DNA from: Symbiodinium sp. CCMP2592 | Taxonomy: Eukaryota > Sar > Dinophyceae > Suessiales > Symbiodiniaceae | Assembly (NCBI GenBank): GCA_905221615.1 | Contig: CAJNDT010004546.1 | Coordinates: 427,501 to 491,500, forward strand | Length of the DNA stretch: 64,000 nucleotides | Reading direction: 5' to 3' | Translations under genes and position numbers: made by a program | The notes under the pieces: generated by a model | Told to the model about the DNA's origin: nothing | Databases searched by the model: none | What the model saw: the letters and a program-made list of their open reading frames with translations, nothing else | Shown: positions 49,544 through 60,068 of the stretch, piece by piece | Layout of the letters: every line of letters starts with the position of its first letter | Numbering within the stretch: position 1 is the stretch's first letter

Positions 49544-50891
49544 ATGGCTGGCTCTTGGGGAGACTCGACTACCGGGTCGCCAGTGGACCTTTGGGCAGCC
49601 CTTTTCACGGTCGTTCATTCGACTGATGAAGAGCGGCGTCCCTTGATGCAGAGGTTTGACCTCGACGACTTGGTTCGCCTACGACGAGTGGTCCAGCTCG
49701 CCATCGACGAGCAAGTGGAGCAGAGTCTGGATGAGGCCGACGCTGCGGTCGCTAAGGTGGCAGTTGGGTCGCCCGTGGTAGTTCCGGCTGACTCGGGCAC
49801 ACACAGTTCGACCGCGGCCAGTTCGTCAACCGGTGCGGCCGCATCTACACAGGTGCCGGTGGCCACACCTACAGACGCAGGTTCGCGGGTGAGCTCGACT
49901 GGCCAGATACCAGGGGTCGCACAGTCGGTCGCCAGCAAGAAGGCCGGTGCGCCGCCTGCGAAAGACCCCACTACAGGACCGCCACCACAGCTCGTGGTCC
50001 CCAAGGGCATGTCCGCGGAAGCCAAGGCCTTTAAGAAAGCAGACCCGCCACCACTGGTCGTGAAGGCGAAGGCTGACCCGCCGCCCTTGAGCAAGAAGGG
50101 CAAAGGTCGCGGTGGTCCAGCTCAGCCAGCTCCTCCACCTGCCAAGGCGACGCAGGTCATGGTGAAGGCCACTCCGGCCCAGGTCGCGGCGATGTTCGCT
50201 GGTACGGTGGCTCCACAGACCGGGGAGGATGCCATCGGCATGTTGCGGGCGGCACAGGCCGCGGTGATCCCGTCGGTACCTCTGGTCGACGCCTCCCAGG
50301 TCGCCGTCATCGACCTTAACACCATGGACGATGACTTGCAGGATGATCCTCCGTTGCCCCGCCCTCTACCAGCCCGACACGGTCGCCGCCGAGCAAGCCT
50401 ATGCCACAGCAACCGCCACGCCTCAAATCTCACCCGAACCGGCCAAGGCGACGACACCGGCTCCGACCTCCACACCGGCGAGTTCGACCAGTTCGCCGAC
50501 TGGACCCGCGCCAGGACCGTGCACCCGCGCCTCAGCCCAGGTTCGCAGGGGAGAAGGTCGCAGCGAGGTCGCGCAGCGGTCGACCGGCCCAGCCTCGCAG
50601 ACGCGCTGGCGCGGGGGCCACCAGGTCCGCTCTATGCGCCCCAGTACGCCCCGTCGGGCTTGCCTGCACCGTGGCCGCAGCGTGATGTGGAGTCGGGCGT
50701 CACATTTCGTGACGAACCCCCTCCTTTTACAGATGTCTCTAGCGTTTGGCGTTTGTAATGTTCGCTGCCCGTCGTGCTGGATGAGAGCATGTCCGCGAGT
50801 GAATCGCCCGGGCTACAGGCGGGTGCACGAGCACCACTTTTGTGGCTTCTGCCACACCGAGGCCAAGCGTTCGGACCCGAACAGGACATAG
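49544..50891 (+). CDS. YR-D ORF0: Pro/Ala-rich protein with C-terminal Cys/His cluster
   Basis: The frame is open from inside the satellite; the ATG at 49544 (MAGSWGDSTTG) is the first after it. A short helical N-terminus (DLDDLVRLRRVVQLAIDEQ) is followed by ~270 residues rich in Pro, Ala, Ser and Thr with basic KKGKGRGG. The frame stops at 50756-50758; an overlapping frame reads on as CNVRCPSCWMRACPRVN, then HEHHFCGFCHTEAKRS to 50891, a likely zinc site, so one shift probably separates the two halves. No family recognised; a capsid accessory or DNA-binding role is only a guess. Confidence 0.45.
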
Positions 50892-51069
50892 TCTGTTCGC
50901 ATGCTGCCGCTGCCCCAGAGTGTCGCAACGTTATACTTAAGTTCGCTTGAGAGTAGGGGCGTTTTGCAGCATGTTCGGGACGATCGCCCTCGGGCCTACG
51001 ACCCTTCGGGGAAAGACAGTGGCTGTTCGCAGCACAAAAGAAGGTCTGCACGAGTCGCTGGTCTGACAG

Positions 51070-51380
51070 TCGTTTTGCAGTTCGCTTGCCTTTGGAAGGT
51101 CGTGCAAGGTAAAGGCAGGCAGACATGTCGGGAAGGTCGCTGAAGGTACCAGGCATGCAGTTATGTTCGGCAGGTCGTGCAAGGTACCAGGTGACAGTCA
51201 TGTCTGAAGGTCGTGCAAGGTTACAGGCAGGCAGTCATGTTCGACAGTTCGCGCTAGGCTTGCGGTAGGCACACATGTCTGGAAGGTCGTGCGAGGCAAG
51301 AGGCAGGCAGTCATGTCGGGAAGGTCTTTCCAGGTTCCAGGCAGAGTGTTCGGTCGGGCAGGTCGACACAGGTCGCAGGC
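51070..51380 (+). repeat. Degenerate ~40-45-bp tandem repeats upstream of YR-D recombinase
   Basis: Units share GGTCGTGCAAGGT, AGGCAGGCAG and CATGTC(G/T)GGAAGGTCG in the same order about seven times. They lie between ORF0 and the recombinase and may be the leader or promoter. Confidence 0.65.
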
Positions 51381-51502
51381 AGCTACACGCACACGGCATG
51401 TCGCAGAAGGGGTCGGGTCCTCACAGTTGGCATAACAAGTGCGGAGAGAACAACACCACCGTCGTCACACGGTTCGAGCCAGGCACAGCTTCCCCTAGCA
51501 CC

Positions 51503-53218
51503 ATGCATCACATACAGTGCCCACATGATCGTTCCTCGTTCGCGAGTTTGGTGCATATTCTGGCGAGTCTCGATTTGCACTGTGCTCTCGAGCCTCTTCG
51601 GTCCCAAGGGATTCGGTCCGCAGATCAACTGGAGAACACCCCCAAAGCCCAGCTCCGGTCGTGGATCGGTGACCCGGCCATTGACAAGCTGTTCAACAAG
51701 TCGGTCGCCAGGCCAAGGACCCGTTCGGATGCCCTGGTCGTGCACCCGTATCAGAGGGGTTCTCGCGCTGCGGCCTCGGCCGTCCAAGGCAAGAGCGCCT
51801 TGGAAAAAGCAGACGAAGCCTTTCAGGAGGACAAGTTCGCAAGGAGCTCAAGGGGCCCCCGGGAATCCCGCTGGAAGCTATGGTGCTCCCTTGCTGAGCA
51901 GAGAAACCTCCCCCCTTTGCCGATTACAGTCGATCTTATTGACAAGATCGGGGCCCTCTTCAAGCAGGCACGTTACAGGTCGGCAGCACAGTATTACAGT
52001 GTCGCGAAATCCGAGCATAGGGCACAGGGATTCGAGTGGTCGCCTTCGCTGGATCACGCAGTGGCCCAGGCCGTTCGCTCGATCACCAGAGGCATGGGCC
52101 CTTCTGCAGCCAAGTTGGACTTCCCTCTGGAGTCCTGTTCGAGGAGCCTCGAGCTGGATATCGAACGGGCATACGCATCCCTTCAGGTGCCGGCCAGTTC
52201 GCGGATTGAAGCTCCTGCCGACACGGGCATCGTGGCAGCATGGTTCCTCCTCCGGGGCTTGGAGATATCTTCCGTCGTGTGCGAAGATGTTAGCTTTTCG
52301 AGAGAAGGGCTGGTTAAGCTTTCGCTGCCGGTTTCGAAGAATGATGCATCGGCCCGTGGGTGCTCGAGGACTCATGCGTGCATATGTTCGCGCCAACATG
52401 ACCCAGGATGCAACAGGTCGGGCGACGAGGGCATGCTGTTTACGCCTCTGCAGCAGTGCTCCTGTTCGCTGGGACGTCACCCTTTGTGCCCCTACCACGC
52501 GGCACTGCGCTGCGCAATCAGGCTTCGCAAATCAGGCCGTTGGGAACCGAAGGCGCCGTTCTTTGGCGATGGGGAGGGCCCCCCAACTAAGGCACAAGTG
52601 GTTTGGCTGGCTAGAGTGTTCGCCTGGGTCCTTTGCGAAGGCGACCTCAGAGACTGGCCGAGACAGGTCGTTCAGCGTTGGGCCCAGCATGCATTTCGGG
52701 TCGCGGGTGCCCAACTTTTCGCTCGAGCCGACCTCGACCTTCACGTTATTATGCTCATCGGTCGCTGGGGCAGCGCAGCGATCTGCCGTTACGTCCAAGA
52801 GGCAGCCTTGGCCAACCCAGCAAGAGCAGCACAGGCGGTCGCAGATCGCACCTCAGTCCTCCCTTCGAGTTCGCAGACACCCCGGCCCTCTCGACTCGCA
52901 CTGCTCCCAGCTGCCCTCGACCAGGTTCGCGCTGTGGTTGCCGACTGCTTCAGAGGACAAGGGGTTCTTGTACATAACGTTCGGTCTAAGCTCGCGCACA
53001 AGCCGTGCAAGACAGAATGTTCGACGCCTTCGGGCGAGTGGAGATCCGCGTGCGGCTTGTGGAAGTATGGAAAGGCTAGTTGCCAGCGGAACCCGACGTT
53101 GCTGCCAGGTTTTCGACACTGTCCAGTCTGTTTTCCTGAAGAGAGTTCGGTTTCAGAAGTCTTGGCATCCAGGAACCATTCCCACGAAGATTCAGGCTCG
53201 TCTTCCTCCTCGTCCTGA
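51503..53218 (+). CDS. Tyrosine recombinase (integrase) of YR-D, complete
   Basis: 571 residues from ATG 51503 (the frame is open from 51275 through the repeat leader). Residues ~95-200 form the helical core-binding domain (SRWKLWCSLAEQ, RYRSAAQYYSVAK). The catalytic tetrad is in place: Arg251 in FLLRGLEISS, His396 and Arg399 in QHAFRVAGAQ, GRWGS for the third His/Trp box, and Tyr430 in AICRYVQEA. Between box I and II is a Cys/His-rich insert (HACICSRQHDPGC, CSCSLGRHPLCPYH), probably zinc-binding. The C-terminus carries HCPVC and ends in a Ser run. It would integrate element cDNA by strand exchange. The frame is intact. Confidence 0.8.
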   Translation: MHHIQCPHDRSSFASLVHILASLDLHCALEPLRSQGIRSADQLENTPKAQLRSWIGDPAIDKLFNKSVARPRTRSDALVVHPYQRGSRAAASAVQGKSALEKADEAFQEDKFARSSRGPRESRWKLWCSLAEQRNLPPLPITVDLIDKIGALFKQARYRSAAQYYSVAKSEHRAQGFEWSPSLDHAVAQAVRSITRGMGPSAAKLDFPLESCSRSLELDIERAYASLQVPASSRIEAPADTGIVAAWFLLRGLEISSVVCEDVSFSREGLVKLSLPVSKNDASARGCSRTHACICSRQHDPGCNRSGDEGMLFTPLQQCSCSLGRHPLCPYHAALRCAIRLRKSGRWEPKAPFFGDGEGPPTKAQVVWLARVFAWVLCEGDLRDWPRQVVQRWAQHAFRVAGAQLFARADLDLHVIMLIGRWGSAAICRYVQEAALANPARAAQAVADRTSVLPSSSQTPRPSRLALLPAALDQVRAVVADCFRGQGVLVHNVRSKLAHKPCKTECSTPSGEWRSACGLWKYGKASCQRNPTLLPGFRHCPVCFPEESSVSEVLASRNHSHEDSGSSSSSS

Positions 53219-53231
53219 GGTAGTCAAGGCC

Positions 53232-54437
53232 ATGGCCGCGCCAGTGCCGTTTCAGACGATGTGCGACCAGGCGGCCGTGCATCCCACAGTGAGGCTCCTC
53301 TTCAAGGCAAAGGGAGTAGACGTTCCTGGCGTGCTGCACCACCTGTTCGCAGACAGAGACAAGGTCGCTGCTTTCCTGGACCCACTTCGCGCGGGCATCG
53401 AGATCGATGGCACGACCAGATGCAGGTCCACCGAGGAGCTCCTGATCGACCAGGCCACGATCCTCGAGTTGCTCGACGTCATCGCTGCCAGCAAGGCCGC
53501 AGCGACACCGGTCGCAGCTCCAACGCCGGCCGCGGCTAACACAGCGCCAAGTTCGGCAGAGAAGTCTCAGGAGCTGCCTGCCGGATACTGGAACGACTTC
53601 GTGACAGATTACGAATCTACAGTGGTCGACGGCAGGAACCGCAAGTTCCCTGCACACTTGCTTCTGGGGGCAGAGAAGACACTGGGCCGCATGGTCGCCG
53701 AGAAAAAGTCCGGCCTGTTCACAGCCTTGCCCCTTGGAGAGGTCCTCTTTTCGCGTCACTTCACCTCGTCACGACAGGTGAACCCGTTCTCTGCGACTAC
53801 AAAACCCGAGACGTCGACCAAGCTGTTCGCTGCAGAGGACGGCACCTTGTCCAAGGTCACTCGGGGGATACCCGAGCCGCAGCGCATGGTCACCATGATC
53901 GATGCATTCGAGGCCTGCAAGTTCGCTTTTATGTTTGCTCGATGGAGGCCGAACGCTGAGGTCTGCGATAACTTCGAGTTCTGGGAAGACCTCACTCGTG
54001 ACAACGCCAGCAGGTTCGCCCAAATCCGCCAGTTTTGGAAGAAGGCGTCCTGGGAGATGGCCATGGCCCTGCGCTCTGGCAAGACGTTCGCACAGGCCGC
54101 AGCAGAGGTCACCAGTCCGCAGGCCAAACAGGACGCCATGAGCAGGTGGGCCCCTCCCGACCGGCCCACCAAAGGCAACGAGAAAGGAGGAGAGAAAGGC
54201 GACAAGGGCCCTGGCAAAGGCAAAGGCAAAGGCAAGTTCGGCCGGCCTTCGCCCTACTGGTCGCAGCAAGGGCAACAGTTCCAACAGCAGACGTGGCCGC
54301 AGCACCAACAGACGGCCGGGCGACCACAGTGCAGACTGTTCGCAGCGGGCTACTGCCGGTTCGGCGCGAGCTGCAAGTTCGCACACGGTAGCCAAACTCA
54401 GCAGCAAGGGAACGTCCCTCCGCCCCCGTCCGCCTAG
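53232..54437 (+). CDS. Gag-like protein with CCCH zinc finger (YR-D)
   Basis: 401 residues from ATG 53232, 13 bases after the recombinase stop. The N-terminal domain (HPTVRLLFKAKGVDVPGVLH) aligns by eye with that of YR-A gag. An Ala/Pro linker, a ~190-residue helical core (NDFVTDYESTVVDGRNRKF), a basic KGKGKGKFGRP run and a Gln-rich stretch follow. The C-terminus has CRLFAAGYCRFGASCKFAH, a perfect C-x7-C-x5-C-x3-H finger of the RNA-binding CCCH type. Intact frame. Confidence 0.7.
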   Translation: MAAPVPFQTMCDQAAVHPTVRLLFKAKGVDVPGVLHHLFADRDKVAAFLDPLRAGIEIDGTTRCRSTEELLIDQATILELLDVIAASKAAATPVAAPTPAAANTAPSSAEKSQELPAGYWNDFVTDYESTVVDGRNRKFPAHLLLGAEKTLGRMVAEKKSGLFTALPLGEVLFSRHFTSSRQVNPFSATTKPETSTKLFAAEDGTLSKVTRGIPEPQRMVTMIDAFEACKFAFMFARWRPNAEVCDNFEFWEDLTRDNASRFAQIRQFWKKASWEMAMALRSGKTFAQAAAEVTSPQAKQDAMSRWAPPDRPTKGNEKGGEKGDKGPGKGKGKGKFGRPSPYWSQQGQQFQQQTWPQHQQTAGRPQCRLFAAGYCRFGASCKFAHGSQTQQQGNVPPPPSA

Positions 54438-54992
54438 GGACAGCTCGGACCGCCTCAGCCGTCGGGGCGATACCCGATACTAGAATAGACGGTAATCCCA
54501 CTCCTCCCCTTCTTAGGACCCTAGTCCCGAACCCGTGTGCTCCGCCTTGGCGCCCGAACCCGTAATCCCTGCCCACAGGTTAGGTTCGCAGGTGCCGAGC
54601 CGTTGCAGCAACCAGGTTCCACCACTGCCAAGACCGCCAGCGTCCGTCATGGATGACAACAAGGTACAGCACAGCAGCACGGCGTCCGAGCTTCCGTTAG
54701 CTCCGCCAACAACAAGACCGCAGTTTCCACCTCCTCCTCCCCTTCCCGGTCGCACCAAAGGTACAGGCACAGGTGAGCCCGATAAGAGGACCCGCACACC
54801 GGTCGTGCTCACTCCCAACTCTACCACACAGGCGTTGACGTCTCGCGTGACTCCGCCGTCGCAATCAGTGCATAATTCGCCGCAGCCTCAGCTGGCTCCG
54901 CTTCACCAATTGTCCCGCCAGGCGTTGCAGCCTCATGTGGCTCCGCCTGGCACTGGCCCGCGGCCTGTTTCCAATCAAGCACCACCACAGCC
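54438..54992 (+). other. Pro-rich linker between YR-D gag and methyltransferase
   Basis: A frame from 54535 to 55020 is Pro/Gln/Ser-rich (FPPPPPLPGRTKG) and ends inside the methyltransferase start, one frame away. It may be the N-terminal part of pol, displaced by a shift near 54990. Confidence 0.4.
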
Positions 54993-55720
54993 GCAGTTCT
55001 CAGCTTCTTCGATGGCATAGCCACCGCTCTGCATGCCGTTAAGAGCTGGGCCATACGGCCGGTGCTCTCCTGGTCTTGGGAGCTCGATCCAGAGGCCATC
55101 AAGGTCGCGTCCTCTCAGCACCCCGAGATGATCCACCATGGCGACGTGTTCGGCCGCAAACCTCAGGAGGTGCTTGCTGCCTTGTCCGCCTCAGTTCCCA
55201 AGGATGCCGTTCTCCTCGTGTTTGCAGCCCCTCCTTGTCACGACTTTTCCCGGATCCGGAGTGATCCCCCAGGTACGCAAGGTCCAGAAGGCTCCAAGTT
55301 CGTTCGGTTCGCGAGGTGGCTCAAAGAGTTCGCTCAAACCTCCAGTTTTAGAGTACTCTTCCTTGTTGAGAACGTGCAGATGGCCGCCTCACAGCAGACA
55401 GAACTGGACGAGGCTCTAGGCTGCCGAGCGTTCGCTTGCGACGCTGCAAGCTGGGGCATCGTGTCTCGCCCTAGACTCTGGTGGTCGAACGTGGTCAACC
55501 CACCGCCAGAAAACGTTCGCGAGCCGCCGGTCACCTTAGGGGGACAGGCAAGGTGGCGGCGACTGAACCGGCATTGGGAGATCATACCCAACAGCACTCT
55601 TTTCCCCCGACAGGTCGCGCAGTCATGCCCTTTCGCGACATTCAGTGAGGGTCGCATCAGGTTTCCATGTTTGAGCACATGGGGGGATAACTGCGCCTAC
55701 TTTTTGCCTTGCTACTGCCA
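54993..55720 (+). CDS. DNMT3-like DNA cytosine-5 methyltransferase domain (YR-D), C-terminus lost
   Basis: Reads AVLSFFDGIATALHAVKSW, the SAM-binding motif I in a form close to animal DNMT3 (VLSLFDGIATG), then an acidic ELDPEAIKVA (motif II) and HHGDVF (motif III). FAAPPCHDFSRIR is motif IV with the catalytic Cys, FLVENVQM motif VI with the ENV Glu, and ASWGIVSRPRLWWSNV motif VIII. A RIRFPCLSTWGDN stretch may be the start of motif IX. The enzyme transfers methyl groups from S-adenosylmethionine to cytosine C5. No target-recognition or motif X region remains: the frame runs into a G-rich run at 55724. It sits where YR-A carries its own methyltransferase-like domain. Confidence 0.7.
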
Positions 55721-55723
55721 CTG

Positions 55724-55760
55724 CTTGGGTTGGGGGGGAGGGGGGAGGGGGGGGGGGGGA
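55724..55760 (+). repeat. G-rich run
   Basis: Four blocks of G broken by single A or T bases, a potential G-quadruplex, exactly at the point where YR-D homology ends. Confidence 0.7.
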
Positions 55761-56399
55761 TAATAACGTTCTTTGTTTAACGTTCTTTGTTTAACGTCCT
55801 TGGTAACGGCCTTGCTTCAACACATACTTGGCTGCACGCTCTGCTAGTCCGTCGTCATATTCCTCTTCTCATGGATGCATGCTGCTGCCTTCTGCTGTAT
55901 GCCTTGCATGGAGATGGTGCTGCTGCGTGATGTTCGACTCGGGACGGTGCTGCTGCCTCAGGGACGTGGTCCATGGCGAGTGCCCTTAACCCCAAGCCCA
56001 AAACCATCACTTGACATGTCCGCCTGCCGCTCGGGTTGCAGGCTGCCGCTCGGACTGAAAGGTGCATTTCGTGGATACTGTGGGAAACCTCCAACACTAT
56101 TCCACGGTCTCCTTCGTGTCACAGAGTCATGTTAAGAGCGTCATTACACTTTGTAGCACCTGCAATAGGTTTTCGTGTCATGTCGCCTTGGCTGGCCACC
56201 GCTTTGTCTGCGGTCTTGCTGCTTCGCCTGAACGGCCAGACGCTGGCCAGGGAACTGGCTGGTTTCGGCTTCTTTCCCGTGGAGGAGTTGGAAGATGCTT
56301 TGTGGGCCGCTTCACAAGATATAGTACAGCTGTCTTGGTTCTCTTGCTCTCCGATAAGCCTCGTCTTCTGTCCCTTAGCTCTTCCTTTTCTAAGGTGTT
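55761..56399. other. Unassigned stretch
   Basis: A duplicated TTCTTTGTTTAACG lies near 55771-55796. No gene recognised. Confidence 0.3.
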
Positions 56400-57648
56400 T
56401 TGCCAACCACCCGGAGCAGCAGAGATGATCGTTTGCGCTACCGTGCTTGGCGAAAGCCGTCGAGGCGCTTTGCCATGGAGGGTCTTGGTGCAGTTGGCGC
56501 CACAGCTAGCGGCCTGGGCCGCACGTGTCGCGATGTCGCCGTCCTGCAGACCCGTGGCCTTGCGAGCTGCCTGGAGGTACGGGGCTTGGATAGAAAACCG
56601 ATTCGGCCCAGCTACTGCGTGGGATCGCCCCAGCTCCACAGACGACTTTTTCCTTTGCTTTGGCTTCTCACGGACTTCAAATGCAGAACTCATTCTGGAC
56701 AGCGCGGCCGGTCTGGAGACAGAAGGCATGGACAGCACGGTTGCTGCGGAGACCGAAGTGATGGACGCCAGGCTTGCCGTCCCGCCCGAAGATTCTTGGG
56801 ATCCCTTCCATGCAGATCTGGACTGGAGACTCCTTGCCACGGATGAGGACGAGGGCTGGGTTGCTTCCTCCTTTGAACAGCTAGGCTTGTTATTGAATCT
56901 TCCTTTCCAATGAATGCCGTCAGGAGCATTCCTGTGGGGCCAGTGTTTCCGCAGAAGAGGAGGATGCAACACCATCAAGTGCTTCCGACTTGCACGCCGA
57001 TGCCGCTGGTGCTGAGGCCGCTTCTCTTCGTGCGGCCTCGGCATTTTCCGAAGCTTCCAGTCGGTCTTCCTCCCTGCTCAACTCTCTCGCAGCCGACGAC
57101 AGCTGGGAAGCAATTTCCGGAAGAGAGACTCCACCGCATCGTCGACGTCCCGTGGACTGGCAGAGCCCTATAGGCCGTGAACTGGAGCACTTCGAGTACC
57201 ATGCCGAAACTGTGCCTTCTACACGTTGGCATAACTTCTTGTTTTGACACTCCGCAGTAGATGTTACCCCACGTCGCTTCCTACTTTAAGGTGTAGGTGT
57301 ATGTTAAGGCCGCCCTCTCTTTTTCTCCACTGTGCTCCCAAGGGCATGCCCGAGAAGCCGGATCTTTATGATTCTCCGTGGTCTCGCCGTTACAAGACGT
57401 GGTATTGGACTAGAGCTTGGGCGCCGGACACGCCTGCCGCGGACAGCTCCGATGCCGAAAACCCTCCATTGCGAGACGTCTTTCACGCCGAAGCTGCTAT
57501 GAGTGCTTCCTCTTGGAGTCCACATCATCTTCATGCTGGCGCCGCTGCTCGCTCTGCGCATGTCGAGAGTATGCAGGCGGGACCACTGTCTGACTCCAAA
57601 CAAATGAAAACACGACGCAAATCCTATTGTGATTCTCCTAAACCCTAA
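56400..57648 (+). CDS. Unrecognised protein-coding-like region, possibly several exons
   Basis: Three forward frames read protein-like in succession: to 56913 (an acidic end with SWDPFHADLDWRLLATDED), about 56925-57247 (ASAFSEASSRSSSLLNSLA, then RRRPVDWQSPIGREL) and 57340-57648 (DLYDSPWSRRYKTWYWTRAW). No start, splice sites or family could be fixed. The opposite strand is also open across 56178-57044, so strand choice rests on composition only. Confidence 0.25.
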
Positions 57649-57658
57649 ACCCTAGACC
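57637..57658 (+). repeat. Interstitial telomere-like CCCTAAA repeats
   Basis: CCTAAACCCTAAACCCTAG shows two full units of the plant-type telomere repeat known from dinoflagellates. Confidence 0.5.
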
Positions 57659-57976
57659 TTGAACTCTAAAACAAAAAAAAGATATATGCAAAGTAGGGGC
57701 CTTATAACTTAGAATAGGGTTTCCTTTCTTGACGAGCTGAAGGAAAAGGAACCTTACATCAGGCACATACTTAAAAGCTTCCTGCAATCGAACCACTTGA
57801 GGTAGACTCCTCGCAACATCCTTCTGCTGGCATCGCTGCTCGCGCTGCGCAAGTCGGGAGTATGCAGGCAGGAACATTGTACTGTCACGTTCAACACAAA
57901 TGCAAAAGGACGCAAGTTCAATGTCCGAATCCCCTAAATCCTGAACCTTACATCTTCCGCTTTAATAAAGCCGTAC

Positions 57977-58010
<34 letters not shown>

Positions 58011-58719
58011 ATATGCATCTACATCTACGTCTTTCTTCTATATATGTCTGTGTCCATATATATATATATATATATACATATATTTACATATATATATATA
58101 TATATTTACATACATATATATATATATATATTTATATTTATATTTATATTTATATTTATATTCATACATACATACATACATACATGCATACATACATACA
58201 TACATGGACAAAATCCTGCACGACCCTAAGGGTTAAAAAATACGTGAAAATGCTATTGTCGTTATAATGAGTCATGCAGGATTGGGTCCAACAACTGTAT
58301 GTATGTGTATATATAGATATAGATTCATATAGATATAGATATAGATATAGACCTATAAATATGTACATCTATTTGTCTATCCCTTATCATAATATGTGGA
58401 GATTGCAGAAAGGACTTGGAAGATCCCATCGAGGATCATGTTGAGGGGCCTGCTCTGGAACAAGTTCCGGCTCCTCGACCTGGTCAGGTGCCTCGTCCAT
58501 GCGAAGCAGACTTTACACCTGTTAAGTCGCAACCGCAGTGGCTGCTTTGTATTGCCCACTCTGTCAGTTTTGCAGGCTCGTCGCCCTTTTAAATGGGGTG
58601 CATGTGCGCTCTGCGGCACCTCCATGGTGCCTTATGTGTTCCGCTCGGGCCCGTTCCTCTGCCGCACAAGCACAACTCCTTGTCTTTGCTCACGCAACCC
58701 TATTTTACGCGGACCCATG
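57659..58719. other. AT microsatellites and unassigned sequence
   Basis: TA-rich dinucleotide runs at 57977-58000 and 58057-58145, CATA tetranucleotides at 58164-58205 and GATATA/TAGATA repeats at 58308-58360. A frame from 58396 (MEIAERTWKIPSRI) runs into the minisatellite below. Nothing else recognised. Confidence 0.6.
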
Positions 58720-59960
58720 CCAAAGTGTTTGATCTTTCGTGATGTTGCTGATGAAAAATGTTTGATCTCTAATGATGCTGGTCATGTTGCTGCTGATATG
58801 TGTTTGATCTTTCGTGATGTTGCTGATGAAAAATGTTTGATCTCTAATGATGCTGGTCATGTTGCTGCTGATATGTGTTTGATCTTTCGTGATGTTGCTG
58901 ATGAAAAATGTTTGATCTGTAATGATGCTGGTCATGTTGCTGCTGAAAAAATTTGATCTCTCGTCATGTTGCTGATGAAAAATGTTTGATCTGTAATGAT
59001 GCTGGTCATGTTGCTGCTGATATGTGTTTGATCTTTCGTGATGTTGCTGATGAAAAATGTTTGATCTGTAATGATGCTGGTCATGTTGCTGCTGAAAAAA
59101 TTTGATCTCTCGTGATGTTGCTGATGAAAAATGTTTGATCTGTAATGATGCTGGTCATGTTGCTGCTGAAATGTGTTTGATCTTTCGTGATGTTGCTGAT
59201 GAAAAATGTTTGATCTCTAATGATGTTGGTCGGATGTTGATGATGACATGTGTTTGATCTCTGCTGATGTTGCTGATGAAAAATGTTTGATCTGTAATGA
59301 TGCTGGTCATGTTGCTGCTGAAATGTGTTTGATCTCTCGTGATGTTGCTGATGAAAAATGTTTGATCTCTCATGATGCTGGTCATGTTGCTGCTGAAAAA
59401 AATTTGATCTCTCGTGATGTTGCTGATGAAAAATGTTTGATCTCTAATGATGTTGGTCGGATGTTGATGATGACATGTGTTTGATCTCTGCTGATGTTGC
59501 TGATGAAAAATGTTTGATCTGTAATGATGCTGGTCATGTTGCTGCTGAAATGTGTTTGATCTTTCGTGATGTTGCTGATGAAAAATGTTTGATCTGTAAT
59601 GATGCTGGTCATGTTGCTGCTGAAATGTGTTTGATCTCTCTGATGTTGCTGATGAAAAATGTTTGATCTGTAATGATGCTGGTCATGTTGCTGCTGAAAT
59701 GTGTTTCATCTCTCGTGATGTTGCTGATGAAAAATGTTTGATCTGTAATGATGCTGGTCATGTTGCTGCTGAAATGTGTTTCATCTCTCGTGATGTTGCT
59801 GATGAAAAATGTTTGATCTGTAATGATGCTGGTCATGTTGCTGGTGAAATGTCTTTGATCTTTCGTGATGTTGCTGCTGAAAATGTTTGTTCTCTAATGA
59901 TGTTGGTCATGTTGATTGTTTGATCTTTGGTGATCTTGGTGATGAAAAATGTTAGTCAAG
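58720..59960 (+). repeat. 75-bp in-frame minisatellite, about 16-17 copies
   Basis: Each unit contains GTGTTTGATCT, TCGTGATGTTGCTGATGA, AAAATGTTTGATCT and GATGCTGGTCATGTTGCTG. Its 75 bases encode 25 residues (FRDVADEKCLI, NDAGHVAA), and the unit itself is two related halves. Small deletions (for example GAAAAAATTTG near 58947 and 59094) break the frame between blocks. A variant unit with GGTCGGATGTTGATGATGAC occurs twice (59226 and 59456), 230 bases apart. Confidence 0.9.
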
Positions 59961-60017
59961 TTGGTGCATGATGATGGTGATGATGTTGATGACAACGACG
60001 AACTCTAGTTCGTCCAC

Positions 60018-60068
60018 TACTACTGCTACTACTACTGCTACTACTACTACTACGACGACGACGACGAC
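60018..60068 (+). repeat. Trinucleotide microsatellite (CTA)n-(CGA)n
   Basis: CTACTACTGCTACTACTACT runs into ACGACGACGACGACG. Confidence 0.85.

Larger units (their letters stand above)
49410..55720 (+). mobile_element. YR-D: 5' part of a YR retrotransposon with cytosine methyltransferase
   Basis: Order: unknown Pro/Ala-rich ORF, short tandem-repeat leader, complete tyrosine recombinase, CCCH gag starting 13 bases after the recombinase stop, Pro-rich linker and a DNMT3-like methyltransferase. RT and RNase H are absent; similarity ends at a G-rich run near 55724. Shared order with YR-A (recombinase, gag, methyltransferase) defines the family. The left border is the end of the satellite. Confidence 0.65.

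Noticed and set aside
51470-51482. GGTTCGAGCC, a tRNA B-box-like sequence
   Set aside because: No A box or cloverleaf could be formed around it.
56178-57044. Minus-strand 288-codon ORF
   Set aside because: It is Ser/Arg/Lys-rich antisense of forward frames that read more protein-like; no family supports it.
57977-58340. Tyr/Ile-rich ORFs
   Set aside because: Translations of TA and CATA microsatellites.
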